DNA of 64,000 bases from assembly GCA_026417115.1 (NCBI GenBank), contig JAOADW010000038.1, forward strand, positions 28,702 through 92,701, in the 5' to 3' direction. The notes under the pieces were generated by a model. The model ran no database searches, had not been told where the DNA came from, and saw only the letters and a list, made by a program, of their open reading frames with translations. This stretch comes from Rhodocyclaceae bacterium (GTDB taxonomy: Bacteria; Pseudomonadota; Gammaproteobacteria; Burkholderiales; Rhodocyclaceae). Each line of letters begins with the position of its first letter. The stretch's first letter is position 1. The translations under genes and the position numbers were made by a program. This document shows positions 1 to 8,447 of the stretch, one piece after another.

Positions 1-135
1 CAGAAGGAAATCGTCGAAGCCGCGAGCAAGCTGATGGGGTGGGGGAAGGATGTCGCCGCCGAGCAGAAGGAAAACCTCGCTGACTTGATGGCCGAAGCCG
101 GCGGTGCGCCTACCCAGTCCGATAGCGCCGCATGA
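1..135 (+). CDS. C-terminal fragment of a small protein upstream of the HMA_2 gene
   Basis: Only the last 44 codons are inside the window; the reading frame is open from base 1 and ends at TGA 133-135. The visible tail is Ala/Glu/Lys-rich, contains a short motif LMGWGKDV, and is probably helical. Its stop codon overlaps the ATG of the next gene (ATGA), so it is translationally coupled to the metal-ATPase operon. Small DUF5132-like proteins occupy this position in some such operons, but the fragment is too short to assign. The start lies outside the window. Confidence 0.55.
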   Translation, partial: QKEIVEAASKLMGWGKDVAAEQKENLADLMAEAGGAPTQSDSAA

Positions 136-677
136 CGCCCATGGATGCCCGCGACGTCGAGGTCTTGGCGCGCGCCCCCGGTTTTTTGCGCCTGCGGCTG
201 CCGCTTGCCCTGCGCCGACCCGAGATCGGCCAGCGCCTCGAGGCCGAGCTCTCGGCGCTGCCCGGCATGCGTTACGTTTGCTGGCACACCCCCGAAGGCA
301 AGCTCGCGCTTCGTTTCGACCCACGCCGCCTCGAGGAAAAATGGCTTGCCGCGCGCCTCTTTGCCATGCTCGCCAAATACGCGGATCAAGAGCCGAGGGC
401 GGAAGACGAGCCTGTCCCCACTCTCGGCGAGCGGCTCGGCGATCTCAAGGCGCGGCTCATCACGCTCGCACCCCATCCCTTACGTCCCCTGATCGAACGC
501 GCAACCACGGAAAAAGCGCTGCTCAATTTCGCCAATGACGTCCTCCTCTTTTATTTGATTCGCGTGCATTGGAGCCTGATCAGCGAGCGTTGGCTCAAGG
601 CGCCCGCGAAGCATCTCGATGCCTGGCTTGCCGTGTTCTACCTTTTCTTCCTGCTCGTGCGATTTCGCAGATCGTGA
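132..677 (+). CDS. HMA_2-domain protein with C-terminal membrane segment
   Basis: The 181-residue product begins with a ferredoxin-like fold resembling a heavy-metal-associated domain without the CxxC metal site (HMA_2 type; motif APGFLRLRLPL). A linker follows, then one hydrophobic segment near residues 160-177 ending in a basic tail, so it is probably an inner-membrane protein with its domain in the cytoplasm. It overlaps the upstream stop by ATGA, and its own stop overlaps the GTG start of the ATPase (GTGA). This tight coupling implies a partner or regulatory role for the ATPase. The ATG at 132 is chosen because of this overlap. A direct metal-binding role is unlikely because the cysteines are missing; the exact function is unknown. 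Confidence 0.7.
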   Translation: MTPMDARDVEVLARAPGFLRLRLPLALRRPEIGQRLEAELSALPGMRYVCWHTPEGKLALRFDPRRLEEKWLAARLFAMLAKYADQEPRAEDEPVPTLGERLGDLKARLITLAPHPLRPLIERATTEKALLNFANDVLLFYLIRVHWSLISERWLKAPAKHLDAWLAVFYLFFLLVRFRRS

Positions 678-3133
678 GCCGCTACCGCCTCGTCCATCGC
701 CTACCCTGGCGATTGCGCCTGATCTCGCCGATCCTCGCGCAGGATGAGGAAAAAAGCTATCTCTTCGAAATCTTGCTGCGCAAGCATCCCGCCGTTCGGG
801 GCGTGCGCCTCTCGCCTCGCATCGGCTCGGCTGCCATCGACTACGACGCCCAGCGGCTCCCCGAGCATCGGCTGCTGGCCGTCGTCGATGCGATTCTCGG
901 CAATCTGGCAAGCGCAGCCCCCCGCCAGAGCTCCCGTTCGTCCGCGCCAATCAGACAAGACCAGCCCATACAAGAATACATGGCCGTGATCGAGGGTATG
1001 ACGTGCGCTTCCTGCGCCGCCCTCATCGAGTTGAGCCTCAAGCGCGATCCCCAGGTCATCGATGCGAGCGTCAATTACGCCGCCGAGACGCTCCATGTGC
1101 GCGGACGACTCGGCAAAGAGGAAGTTTTCGCCCACGTCGCCCGCTTGGGTTATCGCGCGCAGCCGATGGACACGCTCAGCCAGCGGAAACTCGCACGAGC
1201 GCGCGAGAAGGCGCGCATCGAAGCCGCCAAGAAACGATTCCTCTCGGCCGCGATCGCATCCGCGCCCGTCTTGCTTTCCGGCATGCTCATGCATCGACAG
1301 CCCTTGTTGCGCCTCTTGGAATTCATCTTGACGAGCTACGTCGTGCTGGGGCCGGCACGTCCGATCTTCACCAAAGCCTTGGCGCTCGCCCGCCAAGGCG
1401 AAGCGAACATGGACACCCTGATCGCTTTGGGGTCCAGCGCCGCCTACCTTTACAGCTTGCCGGGTCTTCTGCGCCCGCACCAGCATGTTTATTTCGAGTC
1501 GGCCGCGGCGATCCTCGCTTTCGTGCTCGCCGGCCGCTATCTCGAAGAACGCGCCAAGGGCAAAGCCTCGGAAGCGATCCACAAGCTCATTGCCTTGCAG
1601 CCGGCTCAAGCCACGCGGGTAACGCCCCAGGGCGACGAAACGGTCGCGATCGACGCCATCGTTGTCGGCGATCTACTGCGCGTGCGCCCCGGCGAAAAAA
1701 TTCCCCTCGATGGCGTCGTCATCGAGGGGGAAGGGCAAGTCAATGAATCTCTCGTCACCGGCGAAGCACGCCCCGTGACGAAAAAGGCGGGCGATCTCGT
1801 AATCGGCGGCACTTTGAACATCGCCGGCAGTTTCTTGCTGCGGGTATGCGCCGTAGGCGCTCAGACGGTGCTCGCCGGCATCGTACGACTCGTCGATGCA
1901 GCACAGGGCGCAAAACTTCCCGTGCAGAAACTCGCCGATCGCATTTCCGCACGCTTCGTGCCGACAGTGGGCTTCATTTCCGCGGCAACCCTGATGGGCT
2001 GGCTACTCGCTGGACGCCCCTTCGCCCTGGCGCTCGCGCACGCCGTCGCCGTTCTCTTGATCGCCTGCCCATGCGCTCTTGGGCTGGCCACGCCAACGGC
2101 GATCATGGTCGGCATGGGAGAAGCAGCGCGGCGAGGCATCTATCTGCGCAAAGGCGAAGCGCTCGAGCATGCGGCCAGACTCGACGTGCTGGTCTTCGAC
2201 AAGACGGGCACGCTCACCGAAGGCCATCCGCAGGTCACCGATTTCCTCGTCGCAGCCGGCGAAGACGAGCAGCGCTTGCTCGCGCTCGCGGCCGGCGTCG
2301 AACGCCATTCCGAGCATTACCTCGCGCGCGCGATCGTCGAATGGGCTCACGCCCGCCAAGTCACCCCCGCCGCACAAATCCTCGATTTCTGCGCCGTGCC
2401 CGGCGCCGGCGTCGTAGCGAGGATGGAGGAAGCGCCTCTGCGGCTCGGCTCAGCCAAATTCCTCGCGGACGCCGGCATCGATGTCGCACCTTGGGCGCAA
2501 GCCGCCGAAGCCTTTGCGCGTCAAGGCAAGACGCCCGTCTATCTCGCCCAAGGCGCGCGCTGTCTCGGCCTCTTCGCGATCGCCGACGCGCCACGGCCAC
2601 AGGCCCAGGCCATGATCGAGCGGCTACATCAGATGGGTATCGAGACCATCCTCGCCACGGGCGACGTCCCTGCCGTTGCGCACCATATCGCTGAGCTCGT
2701 CGGCATACGGCATGTCTATGCGCGCCTTTCTCCCGCCGACAAGCAAAGACTCGTGATGCGCCTCAAAGAAAGCGGCCGCAGAGTCGGCATGATCGGCGAT
2801 GGCGTCAACGACGCGCCGGCGCTCGCCGCTGCCGACGTCGGCTTTGCCGTCGGCGGCGGCTCCGACATCGCCGTCGAAGCCGCGGACGTTTCGCTGATCG
2901 CCGGCGACATCGGCCGTGTCGCCACGGCAATTGAACTGGCGCGCGAAACCATGGCCATCATCCGCCAGAATCTGTTTTGGGCGCTCGGCTACAACGTCAC
3001 GGCAATCCCCATCGCAGCAAGCGGAAAACTCACCCCTATGATCGCCGCCGGCGCGATGGCGCTCTCCTCTTTTTCGGTGGTTGCCAATTCGCTCCGCCTC
3101 CAGAGACGGTCATGGATCACTCCGCCCATTTGA
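674..3133 (+). CDS. Heavy-metal P1B-type ATPase (CPC class), with HMA_2 plus HMA N-terminus
   Basis: The 819-residue membrane pump probably exports Cu+ or Ag+ from the cytoplasm using ATP. The N-terminus carries a cysteine-free HMA_2-like domain (about residues 1-80), then a classical HMA domain with CxxC at Cys111 and Cys114. The CPC transmembrane metal site is at 465-467, the phosphorylated Asp is D509 in DKTGT, and the hinge motif GDGVNDAP follows. GTG 674 is preferred as start because it overlaps the preceding stop; an in-frame upstream extension has no homology-like sequence. The nucleotide-binding HP signature reads SEHY (546-549), where the family normally has SEHP. The gene overlaps the next one by 22 bases. 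CPC suggests monovalent copper or silver, but the metal is inferred. Confidence 0.9.
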   Translation: MSRYRLVHRLPWRLRLISPILAQDEEKSYLFEILLRKHPAVRGVRLSPRIGSAAIDYDAQRLPEHRLLAVVDAILGNLASAAPRQSSRSSAPIRQDQPIQEYMAVIEGMTCASCAALIELSLKRDPQVIDASVNYAAETLHVRGRLGKEEVFAHVARLGYRAQPMDTLSQRKLARAREKARIEAAKKRFLSAAIASAPVLLSGMLMHRQPLLRLLEFILTSYVVLGPARPIFTKALALARQGEANMDTLIALGSSAAYLYSLPGLLRPHQHVYFESAAAILAFVLAGRYLEERAKGKASEAIHKLIALQPAQATRVTPQGDETVAIDAIVVGDLLRVRPGEKIPLDGVVIEGEGQVNESLVTGEARPVTKKAGDLVIGGTLNIAGSFLLRVCAVGAQTVLAGIVRLVDAAQGAKLPVQKLADRISARFVPTVGFISAATLMGWLLAGRPFALALAHAVAVLLIACPCALGLATPTAIMVGMGEAARRGIYLRKGEALEHAARLDVLVFDKTGTLTEGHPQVTDFLVAAGEDEQRLLALAAGVERHSEHYLARAIVEWAHARQVTPAAQILDFCAVPGAGVVARMEEAPLRLGSAKFLADAGIDVAPWAQAAEAFARQGKTPVYLAQGARCLGLFAIADAPRPQAQAMIERLHQMGIETILATGDVPAVAHHIAELVGIRHVYARLSPADKQRLVMRLKESGRRVGMIGDGVNDAPALAAADVGFAVGGGSDIAVEAADVSLIAGDIGRVATAIELARETMAIIRQNLFWALGYNVTAIPIAASGKLTPMIAAGAMALSSFSVVANSLRLQRRSWITPPI

Positions 3134-3810
3134 TCGCCCCCTGGTCCTGGGGCGCAGCCTTCCTGGCCGGTCTTTTCGGCGCGGGTCACTGCCTCGGCAT
3201 GTGTGGCGGACTCGTTTCGGCCTTTTTCATGCGCCTCCAAGCCAAAGGGCCTTGGCCTTACCTCGCCTATCACGGCGGGCGGCTCTTTGTCTATGCGGCG
3301 ATCGGCGCCCTTGCTGCGGGAATGGGCCATGCATTGGTCGGCATGGGCCGCTTCGGGCTGGCGCAGGGCCTCTTGCAAATCCTCGCGGGCGGCTTCGTGA
3401 TCCTCCTGGGTTTCGATCTTCTGGGACTCTCGCCCATCCGCAATCGCCTCGGCTTTGCGCCATTTTCCTGGCTGCGCGAACGTTTCCTGCGCGCCACGCA
3501 GCGCGGCCCGATCTTGGGCGCAGCGATCGGCGGCATCCTGAACGGCCTGATGCCCTGCTCGATGACCATGGCCATGGCCGTACAAGCAACCACTGCAGCA
3601 AGCCCTGCAGGCGGTGCGCTGCTACTCATCAGCTTTGGCATGGGCACGTTACCGGCCATGCTTTCTGCATCCTTTCTCTTCGCCAAGTTGAGCGCAAAAA
3701 TCCGTGGGCTTTTCCTGCGCATCGCTGCATTCACCGTGATCCTGCTTGGCGTCTCGACGCTCTGGCAAGGCCTACGCTATTTTTTCGTCATGTTTCGGCT
3801 GGCCGCCTGA
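3112..3810 (+). CDS. DsbD_2/TauE-SafE-type integral membrane protein
   Basis: The 232-residue protein has about six membrane segments and the family signature GAGHCLGMCGG near its N-terminus, plus a second conserved stretch GLMPCSMTMAMA. These are the two half-repeats of the DsbD_2 family (often annotated sulfite exporter TauE/SafE). Members are frequently encoded beside copper ATPases and cbb3 oxidase assembly genes, and may move reducing equivalents or metal across the inner membrane; the substrate is not established. The ATG at 3112 lies inside the end of the ATPase gene (22-base overlap), consistent with coupled expression. A related protein is encoded at 21167-21844 beside the second copper ATPase. 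Confidence 0.8.
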   Translation: MDHSAHLIAPWSWGAAFLAGLFGAGHCLGMCGGLVSAFFMRLQAKGPWPYLAYHGGRLFVYAAIGALAAGMGHALVGMGRFGLAQGLLQILAGGFVILLGFDLLGLSPIRNRLGFAPFSWLRERFLRATQRGPILGAAIGGILNGLMPCSMTMAMAVQATTAASPAGGALLLISFGMGTLPAMLSASFLFAKLSAKIRGLFLRIAAFTVILLGVSTLWQGLRYFFVMFRLAA

Positions 3811-4119
3811 CTCACCTGGGCAGCAGCCCTCGAAAAGTCTTCGCATGCGGACATGCGCAAGCCCGCAGCATTGCGGGGGCATCCATGCCATGCTGAAATG
3901 CATGAAATCCCGCAGCGAAGAATCGTCTTCCTCCTCAGCCGCCGCGAAAAGCAGCCTTGACGAGAGCGCGCGGCGCACGGAATCGCTGCCCATGAAAGGG
4001 TCGAATTCGCCTTTGAGAGAGCCCTCATCTCCTCGCAGGGTCTTCACCTCGAATTCCAAGGCCGCCATATCTTCTCTGAAGAGGGCCACATCCTCTTTGA
4101 GCACCCGCAGCAAGCACAA
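3772..4119 (-). CDS. Possible small hypothetical protein, Glu-rich
   Basis: This 115-codon frame would use a TTG start with a weak AGGA site about six bases upstream. The N-terminal half has a heptad-like pattern rich in Leu, Glu and Asp that could form a coiled coil; the C-terminal half is Cys- and Pro-rich. It overlaps the end of the convergent membrane-protein gene by 39 bases. I do not recognise it. The coil-like start makes it the best coding candidate in this gap, but it may be a chance open frame. Confidence 0.28.
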   Translation of the reverse strand: MCLLRVLKEDVALFREDMAALEFEVKTLRGDEGSLKGEFDPFMGSDSVRRALSSRLLFAAAEEEDDSSLRDFMHFSMAWMPPQCCGLAHVRMRRLFEGCCPGESGGQPKHDEKIA

Positions 4120-4687
4120 AACGGTCCTAAGAAAAGCAATAACACCCGCCGTGCATCGCGCTGATCAATTCAAGACGTCAGGCCCAGCCTGAGGAGAATG
4201 CTGAAGAAAACCCCTCGAGCGGGCAAAGCGTGCGGCAGCCGGAAGGTAGCGACCGAGACGCCAGAAGAAGTTGCCCAAAGGAACAAGCGCTTCGCAACAC
4301 CGACATCCGTCCACGCAGCCGATTTATTCAGGGTTTCCTTAATTCCTTACCGGCTTGCAGCTTACCCCGAAAGGTCTGTCGCACCGCGGTCAGCACAAGG
4401 ATCGCATGCCAGGATGATCCCGGGCTAGGCTGGTAGGGTTTCGCCAGCCGACTCATCGGCTGGGCTCGTCCGCCGCCTCATGCATCGAGCAAGATTTTTG
4501 CACCCGCCCCACGCCGCGCACTGACCAGCCGCGTGCTAGGAATTCACATGCCCTTCTTCTCCCGATCTGACGTGACCCAGATCCTCCCTCACGCAGTAGC
4601 TGCGACATCATGCCGCATCTCTCGAACAAGGCCATTTCCTAGAATGGCCACCATTTTCCAGCCAATTGACGATGAGGGAGGACGTTC
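4120..4687. other. Long intergenic region upstream of the copper receptor
   Basis: No convincing gene is visible. At 4444-4463 there is a perfect 8-bp hairpin (CCAGCCGA / TCGGCTGG, loop CTCA). At about 4325-4340 the sequence TTATTCAGGGTTTCCTTAA resembles one end of the small repeat elements at 37.5 and 60.3 kb, but no second end was found. A TGCGRC-N5-GYCGCA repeat is at 4601-4617. The receptor gene's ribosome site GAGGGAGG is at 4674-4681. Confidence 0.5.
4601..4617. promoter_or_regulatory. Inverted-repeat operator candidate, TGCGRC-N5-GYCGCA (copy 1)
   Basis: The sequence TGCGACATCATGCCGCA is an imperfect inverted repeat 71 bp before the ATG of the NosA/OprC-type receptor gene. Near-identical repeats lie at similar distances before the second TonB receptor (12552-12568) and the first nosL gene (14605-14621), with a weaker copy before ccoN (36980-36996). 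The regulator is unknown. Confidence 0.5.
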
Positions 4688-6985
4688 ATGCCGCGCGCCA
4701 TGAAAATGCAAAAAGTATTGTTGAGTAGCGCAGCTTTGCTGCTTGCATGCCAAGCACAGTCCGCCGAACAAACACTTCAGGACATAGTCATCAGAGCCAG
4801 GAAAGAGAGGCCGCCGGTAGGCGTAACCATCGAAAAAGACACGCTTGGTGCGCTGCGCCCGGCAACCAGCGATACCGCGTCCCTATTGCGCGATGTGCCG
4901 GGTGTCAGCCTTTATGGCGCAGGCGGCGTCTCTTCGTTGCCGGCTATCCATGGCCTTGCAGACGAGCGAATACGGCTCACCGTTGACGGCATGGATCTCT
5001 ACGCCGCCTGCCCCAATCACATGAATACGCCGCTCTCCTATCTTGACCCAAGCAGTGTCGCAGCGGCCAGCCTCTGGGCCGGTATCGCGCCCGTTTCCGC
5101 AGGCGGTGACGCCCTAGGTGGAGTCATTCAAATCGATAGCCCGCCGCCTCTGTTTGCCTCACCGGGACAAGGTCGCTTTTTCACCGGGGAAGTAGGCGCT
5201 TTCTATCGCAGCAATGGCGGCGCCTATGGCGCTAACGTCGCCGTCCTTCACGCCACCGAAGCGTTCAGCCTGGGTTATCGAGGAGCCTTTGCCGAAGCCG
5301 ACAACTACCGAGCTGGCGGCACATTCAAAGAACGCCTGTACGCCAACCCGGCCAACGCCCCATTTACGGGCCGAGCCGGACATACCTTGCCGCTCGACGA
5401 AGTCGGCTCTACGGCTTATCGCACACGTAACCACATCCTCTCGGTCGCCTGGCGCAACACGGACCAACTCATCGAAGCAAAGGCTCATGTCCAAGACATG
5501 CCGTATCAACTCTACCCCAATCAGCGCATGGATCTTTTGGGTAACGAAAGCTACAAACTGAATCTTCGCTACCTGGCTTCTTTGGCGTGGGGAACGCTCG
5601 ATCTGCGCCTATGGCATGAAAAAGTCGAGCATTACATGGATTTCGGCGCCGACAAACGCTTTTGGTATGGGTTGAGCTCCGGCGGGCCCAGCGCCATCAA
5701 CGCCGCGCCTTGCACGCCGATCAGCGCAAGCTGTGCTGCAGGCATGCCGATGTACACACAGAGTATGACAGATGGTGTAAAGGTCAAAGGCGATGTCGCG
5801 CTATCTTCCAACAGGCTGTTGCGCCTGGGCGCAGAATGGCATCGTTTTGCGCTCGACGACTGGTGGCCTCCCTCTGGCGGCGGCATGTGGCCCGGCACCT
5901 TCTGGAACATCCGTGATGGGGTGCGTAGCCGTCTGGCATTTTTTGGAGAATTGGAGAATCAGCTTTCACCCACTTGGCTTGCGCTTGCCGGGCTAAGATA
6001 TGAATATGTCAAGACGAACGCCGGCCAAGCCATTGGCTATAACCCCAACGGTGGCGGCAATCAAGGACGAGACGCCAATCTCTTCAATGCGCGAGACCAC
6101 AAACGGGCGTTCAACAACTGGGATATGACCGTAGTTGCACGCTATATGCCTCATCCAACATTCGAGCTAGAGTTTGGGTTCGCACACAAAGAACGCGCTC
6201 CTGGACTTTACGAGCTCTATCCGTGGTCTACTTGGCAGATGGCTGCGTTGATGAATAACTTCGTTGGCGACGGCAATGGCTATATCGGCAATCTCGACCT
6301 CAAAGCGGAAAAAGCCAACACGCTCTCGGCGACATTCGATTGGCATGACGAAAACCGCTTCTGGGAATTCAAGGCCACGCCGTTTTACACGCGTGTTGCG
6401 AATTACATCGATGCCATACAGTGGGATGCCACGGCAAACGCTCCCCGTGTAACGCCCATCACGAACAATTTTACCGTGCTCAAATATGTGAATCAGTCTG
6501 CCCGTCTCCATGGCATCGATCTCTCGGGCAAGATCCTTTTGGGCAAAACGCACTTGGGCGAATTCGACATAAAGGGGGTGCTCAATTACACGCGCGGAAA
6601 GAATCTCGAGAGCGGCGACGATCTCTACAACATCATGCCATTGCATGCCAAGTTATCATTGGCGCATAGGGTGGGCAAGTGGGACAACGCGCTCGAAGTC
6701 GTACTGGTCAAAGGAAAGGACAATGTCTCCGACGTGCGCAACGAGATCAAAACGCCAGGCTATGGTCTGGTCAACGTGCGCGCAAGCCACAGCTGGAAAC
6801 AGGCGCGGCTCGATTTCGGCATCGAAAATCTCTTCGACCGGCTCTATTTTCATCCCACCGGCGGCGCCTATCTAGGACAAGGTACGACGATGACCATCGG
6901 CGCCCAAGGCGTGATTCCTCAATGGGGGACGGCGGTTCCGGGGCCAGGCCGCTCGCTGTATGCGAGCCTACGCTATACCTTCTGA
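4688..6985 (+). CDS. nosA: TonB-dependent copper receptor, NosA/OprC type
   Basis: This 765-residue outer-membrane receptor has a signal peptide (cleavage after ...ACQAQSAE), a plug domain and a 22-stranded barrel ending in an aromatic C-terminus (LRYTF). The plug carries the characteristic Cys/Met/His-rich stretch CPNHMNTPLSYLDP, typical of NosA and OprC, which bind copper and in denitrifiers supply the copper enzyme nitrous oxide reductase. Energy would come from the TonB-ExbBD set at 12775-14563. The start is fixed by a strong GAGGGAGG site 7 bases upstream. A UUCG-loop hairpin spans the stop codon (6984-6997) and an intrinsic terminator follows. The copper role follows from family knowledge; substrate specificity here is inferred. 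Confidence 0.88.
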   Translation: MPRAMKMQKVLLSSAALLLACQAQSAEQTLQDIVIRARKERPPVGVTIEKDTLGALRPATSDTASLLRDVPGVSLYGAGGVSSLPAIHGLADERIRLTVDGMDLYAACPNHMNTPLSYLDPSSVAAASLWAGIAPVSAGGDALGGVIQIDSPPPLFASPGQGRFFTGEVGAFYRSNGGAYGANVAVLHATEAFSLGYRGAFAEADNYRAGGTFKERLYANPANAPFTGRAGHTLPLDEVGSTAYRTRNHILSVAWRNTDQLIEAKAHVQDMPYQLYPNQRMDLLGNESYKLNLRYLASLAWGTLDLRLWHEKVEHYMDFGADKRFWYGLSSGGPSAINAAPCTPISASCAAGMPMYTQSMTDGVKVKGDVALSSNRLLRLGAEWHRFALDDWWPPSGGGMWPGTFWNIRDGVRSRLAFFGELENQLSPTWLALAGLRYEYVKTNAGQAIGYNPNGGGNQGRDANLFNARDHKRAFNNWDMTVVARYMPHPTFELEFGFAHKERAPGLYELYPWSTWQMAALMNNFVGDGNGYIGNLDLKAEKANTLSATFDWHDENRFWEFKATPFYTRVANYIDAIQWDATANAPRVTPITNNFTVLKYVNQSARLHGIDLSGKILLGKTHLGEFDIKGVLNYTRGKNLESGDDLYNIMPLHAKLSLAHRVGKWDNALEVVLVKGKDNVSDVRNEIKTPGYGLVNVRASHSWKQARLDFGIENLFDRLYFHPTGGAYLGQGTTMTIGAQGVIPQWGTAVPGPGRSLYASLRYTF

Positions 6986-7007
6986 CGGTTCGCCGTCCGT
7001 CTGCATA

Positions 7008-7033
7008 GGCCAGCCCCAGAGGCCGGCTTTTTT
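7008..7033 (+). terminator. Intrinsic terminator after the copper receptor gene
   Basis: A stem formed by GCCAGCC (7009-7015) and GGCCGGC (7021-7027), with one A-C mismatch and loop CCAGA, is followed directly by six T residues (7028-7033). It sits 23 bases after the receptor stop codon and separates that gene from the Sel1-repeat gene. Confidence 0.8.
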
Positions 7034-7061
7034 CTCACTTACTCGCCGAGTATTCGACTGT

Positions 7062-7087
7062 GGCAAATCGTCGCGCGACGATTTGCC
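7062..7087. promoter_or_regulatory. Perfect 26-bp palindrome upstream of the Sel1-repeat gene
   Basis: GGCAAATCGTCGC (7062-7074) is followed immediately by its exact reverse complement (7075-7087). The palindrome lies between a terminator and the next gene, 56 bp before its ATG and 41 bp before its ribosome site. There is no T-run after it, so it is more likely a protein-binding operator than a terminator. The binding protein is unknown. Confidence 0.55.
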
Positions 7088-7142
7088 CAATTTACCGTCA
7101 GATGTCGAGGGGCTAGCATCCGGCCTCGAGGGAGGCAGACGA

Positions 7143-7760
7143 ATGATGCAGAAGGCCTTTTCTACGCATCTCGCATTTGTTTTGATCCTGTGGGGCCAGC
7201 TAGCGTATGCGGAAGCGACGGATCTCGCCGACGCTTTCGCCGATGCAGCGCGGCGGCATCGTTGGGGACAAACCCACGAGGCGATCGCGATCTGGACACG
7301 GCTTGCCGAACAAGGGCATGTGGATGCCGCCTACAATCTTGGACTCATTTACCAATATGCCGGTGGCGTACCTTACCAACCCCAAGAGGCTGCGCGCTGG
7401 TACCGCTTGGCGGCCGAAGCTGGCGACAAGGCGGCGCAATTTCGCCTGGGGGCAATGTACTTGAGGGGCGAAGGCGTCCGCAAAGACGAACATCTCGCTC
7501 ATGAATGGTTTACACGTCATCGTCGTGCGCATCTTCTCCATCATCATGACGCTCGATTCACGCGCTGGCAAGAAGAAGCGAAGCGACTCATCGAAGCGCG
7601 TGATCGACACGAAGCGCGCGTTGCAGCGCTGACGGACGCCGAGCATACGTTCGCGCGGATTAGAAGCAGCGCTCGCGCGGCCTGCGCCCGAGGCAATACG
7701 CGTCGCTCAGCGGACGAATCCCAGGAATCCACCCGTGGCCTACCCTCACACCCGCAGTGA
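7143..7760 (+). CDS. Secreted Sel1/TPR-repeat protein
   Basis: The 205-residue protein has a signal peptide (hydrophobic core LAFVLILWGQLAYA) and two Sel1-like repeats near residues 50-125, recognisable from AAYNLGLIYQYAGGV and AQFRLGAMYLRGEGV. Sel1 repeats are helical scaffolds for protein contacts; the periplasmic partner is unknown. The C-terminal third is Arg- and Ala-rich and not recognised. The ATG at 7143 has a strong GAGGGAGG site seven bases upstream, the same spacing as in the receptor gene before it. It is convergent with the CcdA-like gene, leaving a 6-base gap. Confidence 0.75.
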   Translation: MMQKAFSTHLAFVLILWGQLAYAEATDLADAFADAARRHRWGQTHEAIAIWTRLAEQGHVDAAYNLGLIYQYAGGVPYQPQEAARWYRLAAEAGDKAAQFRLGAMYLRGEGVRKDEHLAHEWFTRHRRAHLLHHHDARFTRWQEEAKRLIEARDRHEARVAALTDAEHTFARIRSSARAACARGNTRRSADESQESTRGLPSHPQ

Positions 7761-7766
7761 TTGCTG

Positions 7767-8447
7767 TCAGACGGCTAGAAATAGCCGCTGCAATCCGAGG
7801 CCCATCAACACGATGGCTGCCATCAACAAAAGCCAACGACGCAGCCAGTAGCGTCCGTGGACCAGTCGCCCTCCCAAGTGGCCAAGCAAGGGTACGAACA
7901 GCCATAAAGGGGTCGTTGCCGCGCCGAGGCCAAAAAAGAAGCCGTACCCAGCGCCAAGCGGCCAGCTGCCCGCCTGTGCTGCCAGAGCCAGCAAAGAAGC
8001 CAAGGGCGCACAAGGAACCAAGGAAACCGAGGCGCCCAAAAATATGACGGGCATGGCGTCACGACGAGGCCGCTGAAATCTCAGCGGCTGGGGTGCAGGC
8101 TGCGAACGCGCCTTTTGAGAAACGGCAGAAAGGCGATAAAAAAGCCATAGTCCGGCGAGAAGGCTCGCGCCACCGATCATCCAATTTCCCGTTCGCATAC
8201 CCAAAGCCTCGGTGAGCCCCCTGCCGAACGAGGCCGAGAAGGCGCCGAGCAGGGTGTAACTCACCAGTCGCCCCAGCACGAAGGCGAGCGTATGCTGGAA
8301 TGCTTCCGAGCGCCCGCCTGCTCGCCCGAACGTCCAAGCGCCCAGAAAAGGCAGGCACGTCGCGGCACAGGCAGTGAGTCCCAAGGAGACGCCCAACAGC
8401 CAGACGGCAGCAAACGCGAGCTCCTGGGAAGCGGTCAGATCAAGCAT
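7767..8447 (-). CDS. CcdA/DsbD_2-like membrane protein
   Basis: The 226-residue protein has about six membrane helices. It contains the paired-Cys motif CAATC (Cys27, Cys31) near the N-terminus and a second conserved VSLVPCAPLASLL half, the arrangement of CcdA/DsbD_2 proteins that pass electrons across the inner membrane. It is the last gene of a four-gene operon (TonB receptor, DUF4198-like, polyferredoxin, this protein) and overlaps the polyferredoxin gene by 8 bases. In that setting it may move reductant to the periplasm for metal reduction or cofactor assembly; this role is inferred. Confidence 0.72.
   Translation of the reverse strand: MLDLTASQELAFAAVWLLGVSLGLTACAATCLPFLGAWTFGRAGGRSEAFQHTLAFVLGRLVSYTLLGAFSASFGRGLTEALGMRTGNWMIGGASLLAGLWLFYRLSAVSQKARSQPAPQPLRFQRPRRDAMPVIFLGASVSLVPCAPLASLLALAAQAGSWPLGAGYGFFFGLGAATTPLWLFVPLLGHLGGRLVHGRYWLRRWLLLMAAIVLMGLGLQRLFLAV

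Noticed and set aside
4120..4687. Cobalamin or other riboswitch before the copper receptor
   Set aside because: I did not find the conserved cobalamin core boxes, and the receptor is of the copper type. The hairpin at 4444 alone is not enough.
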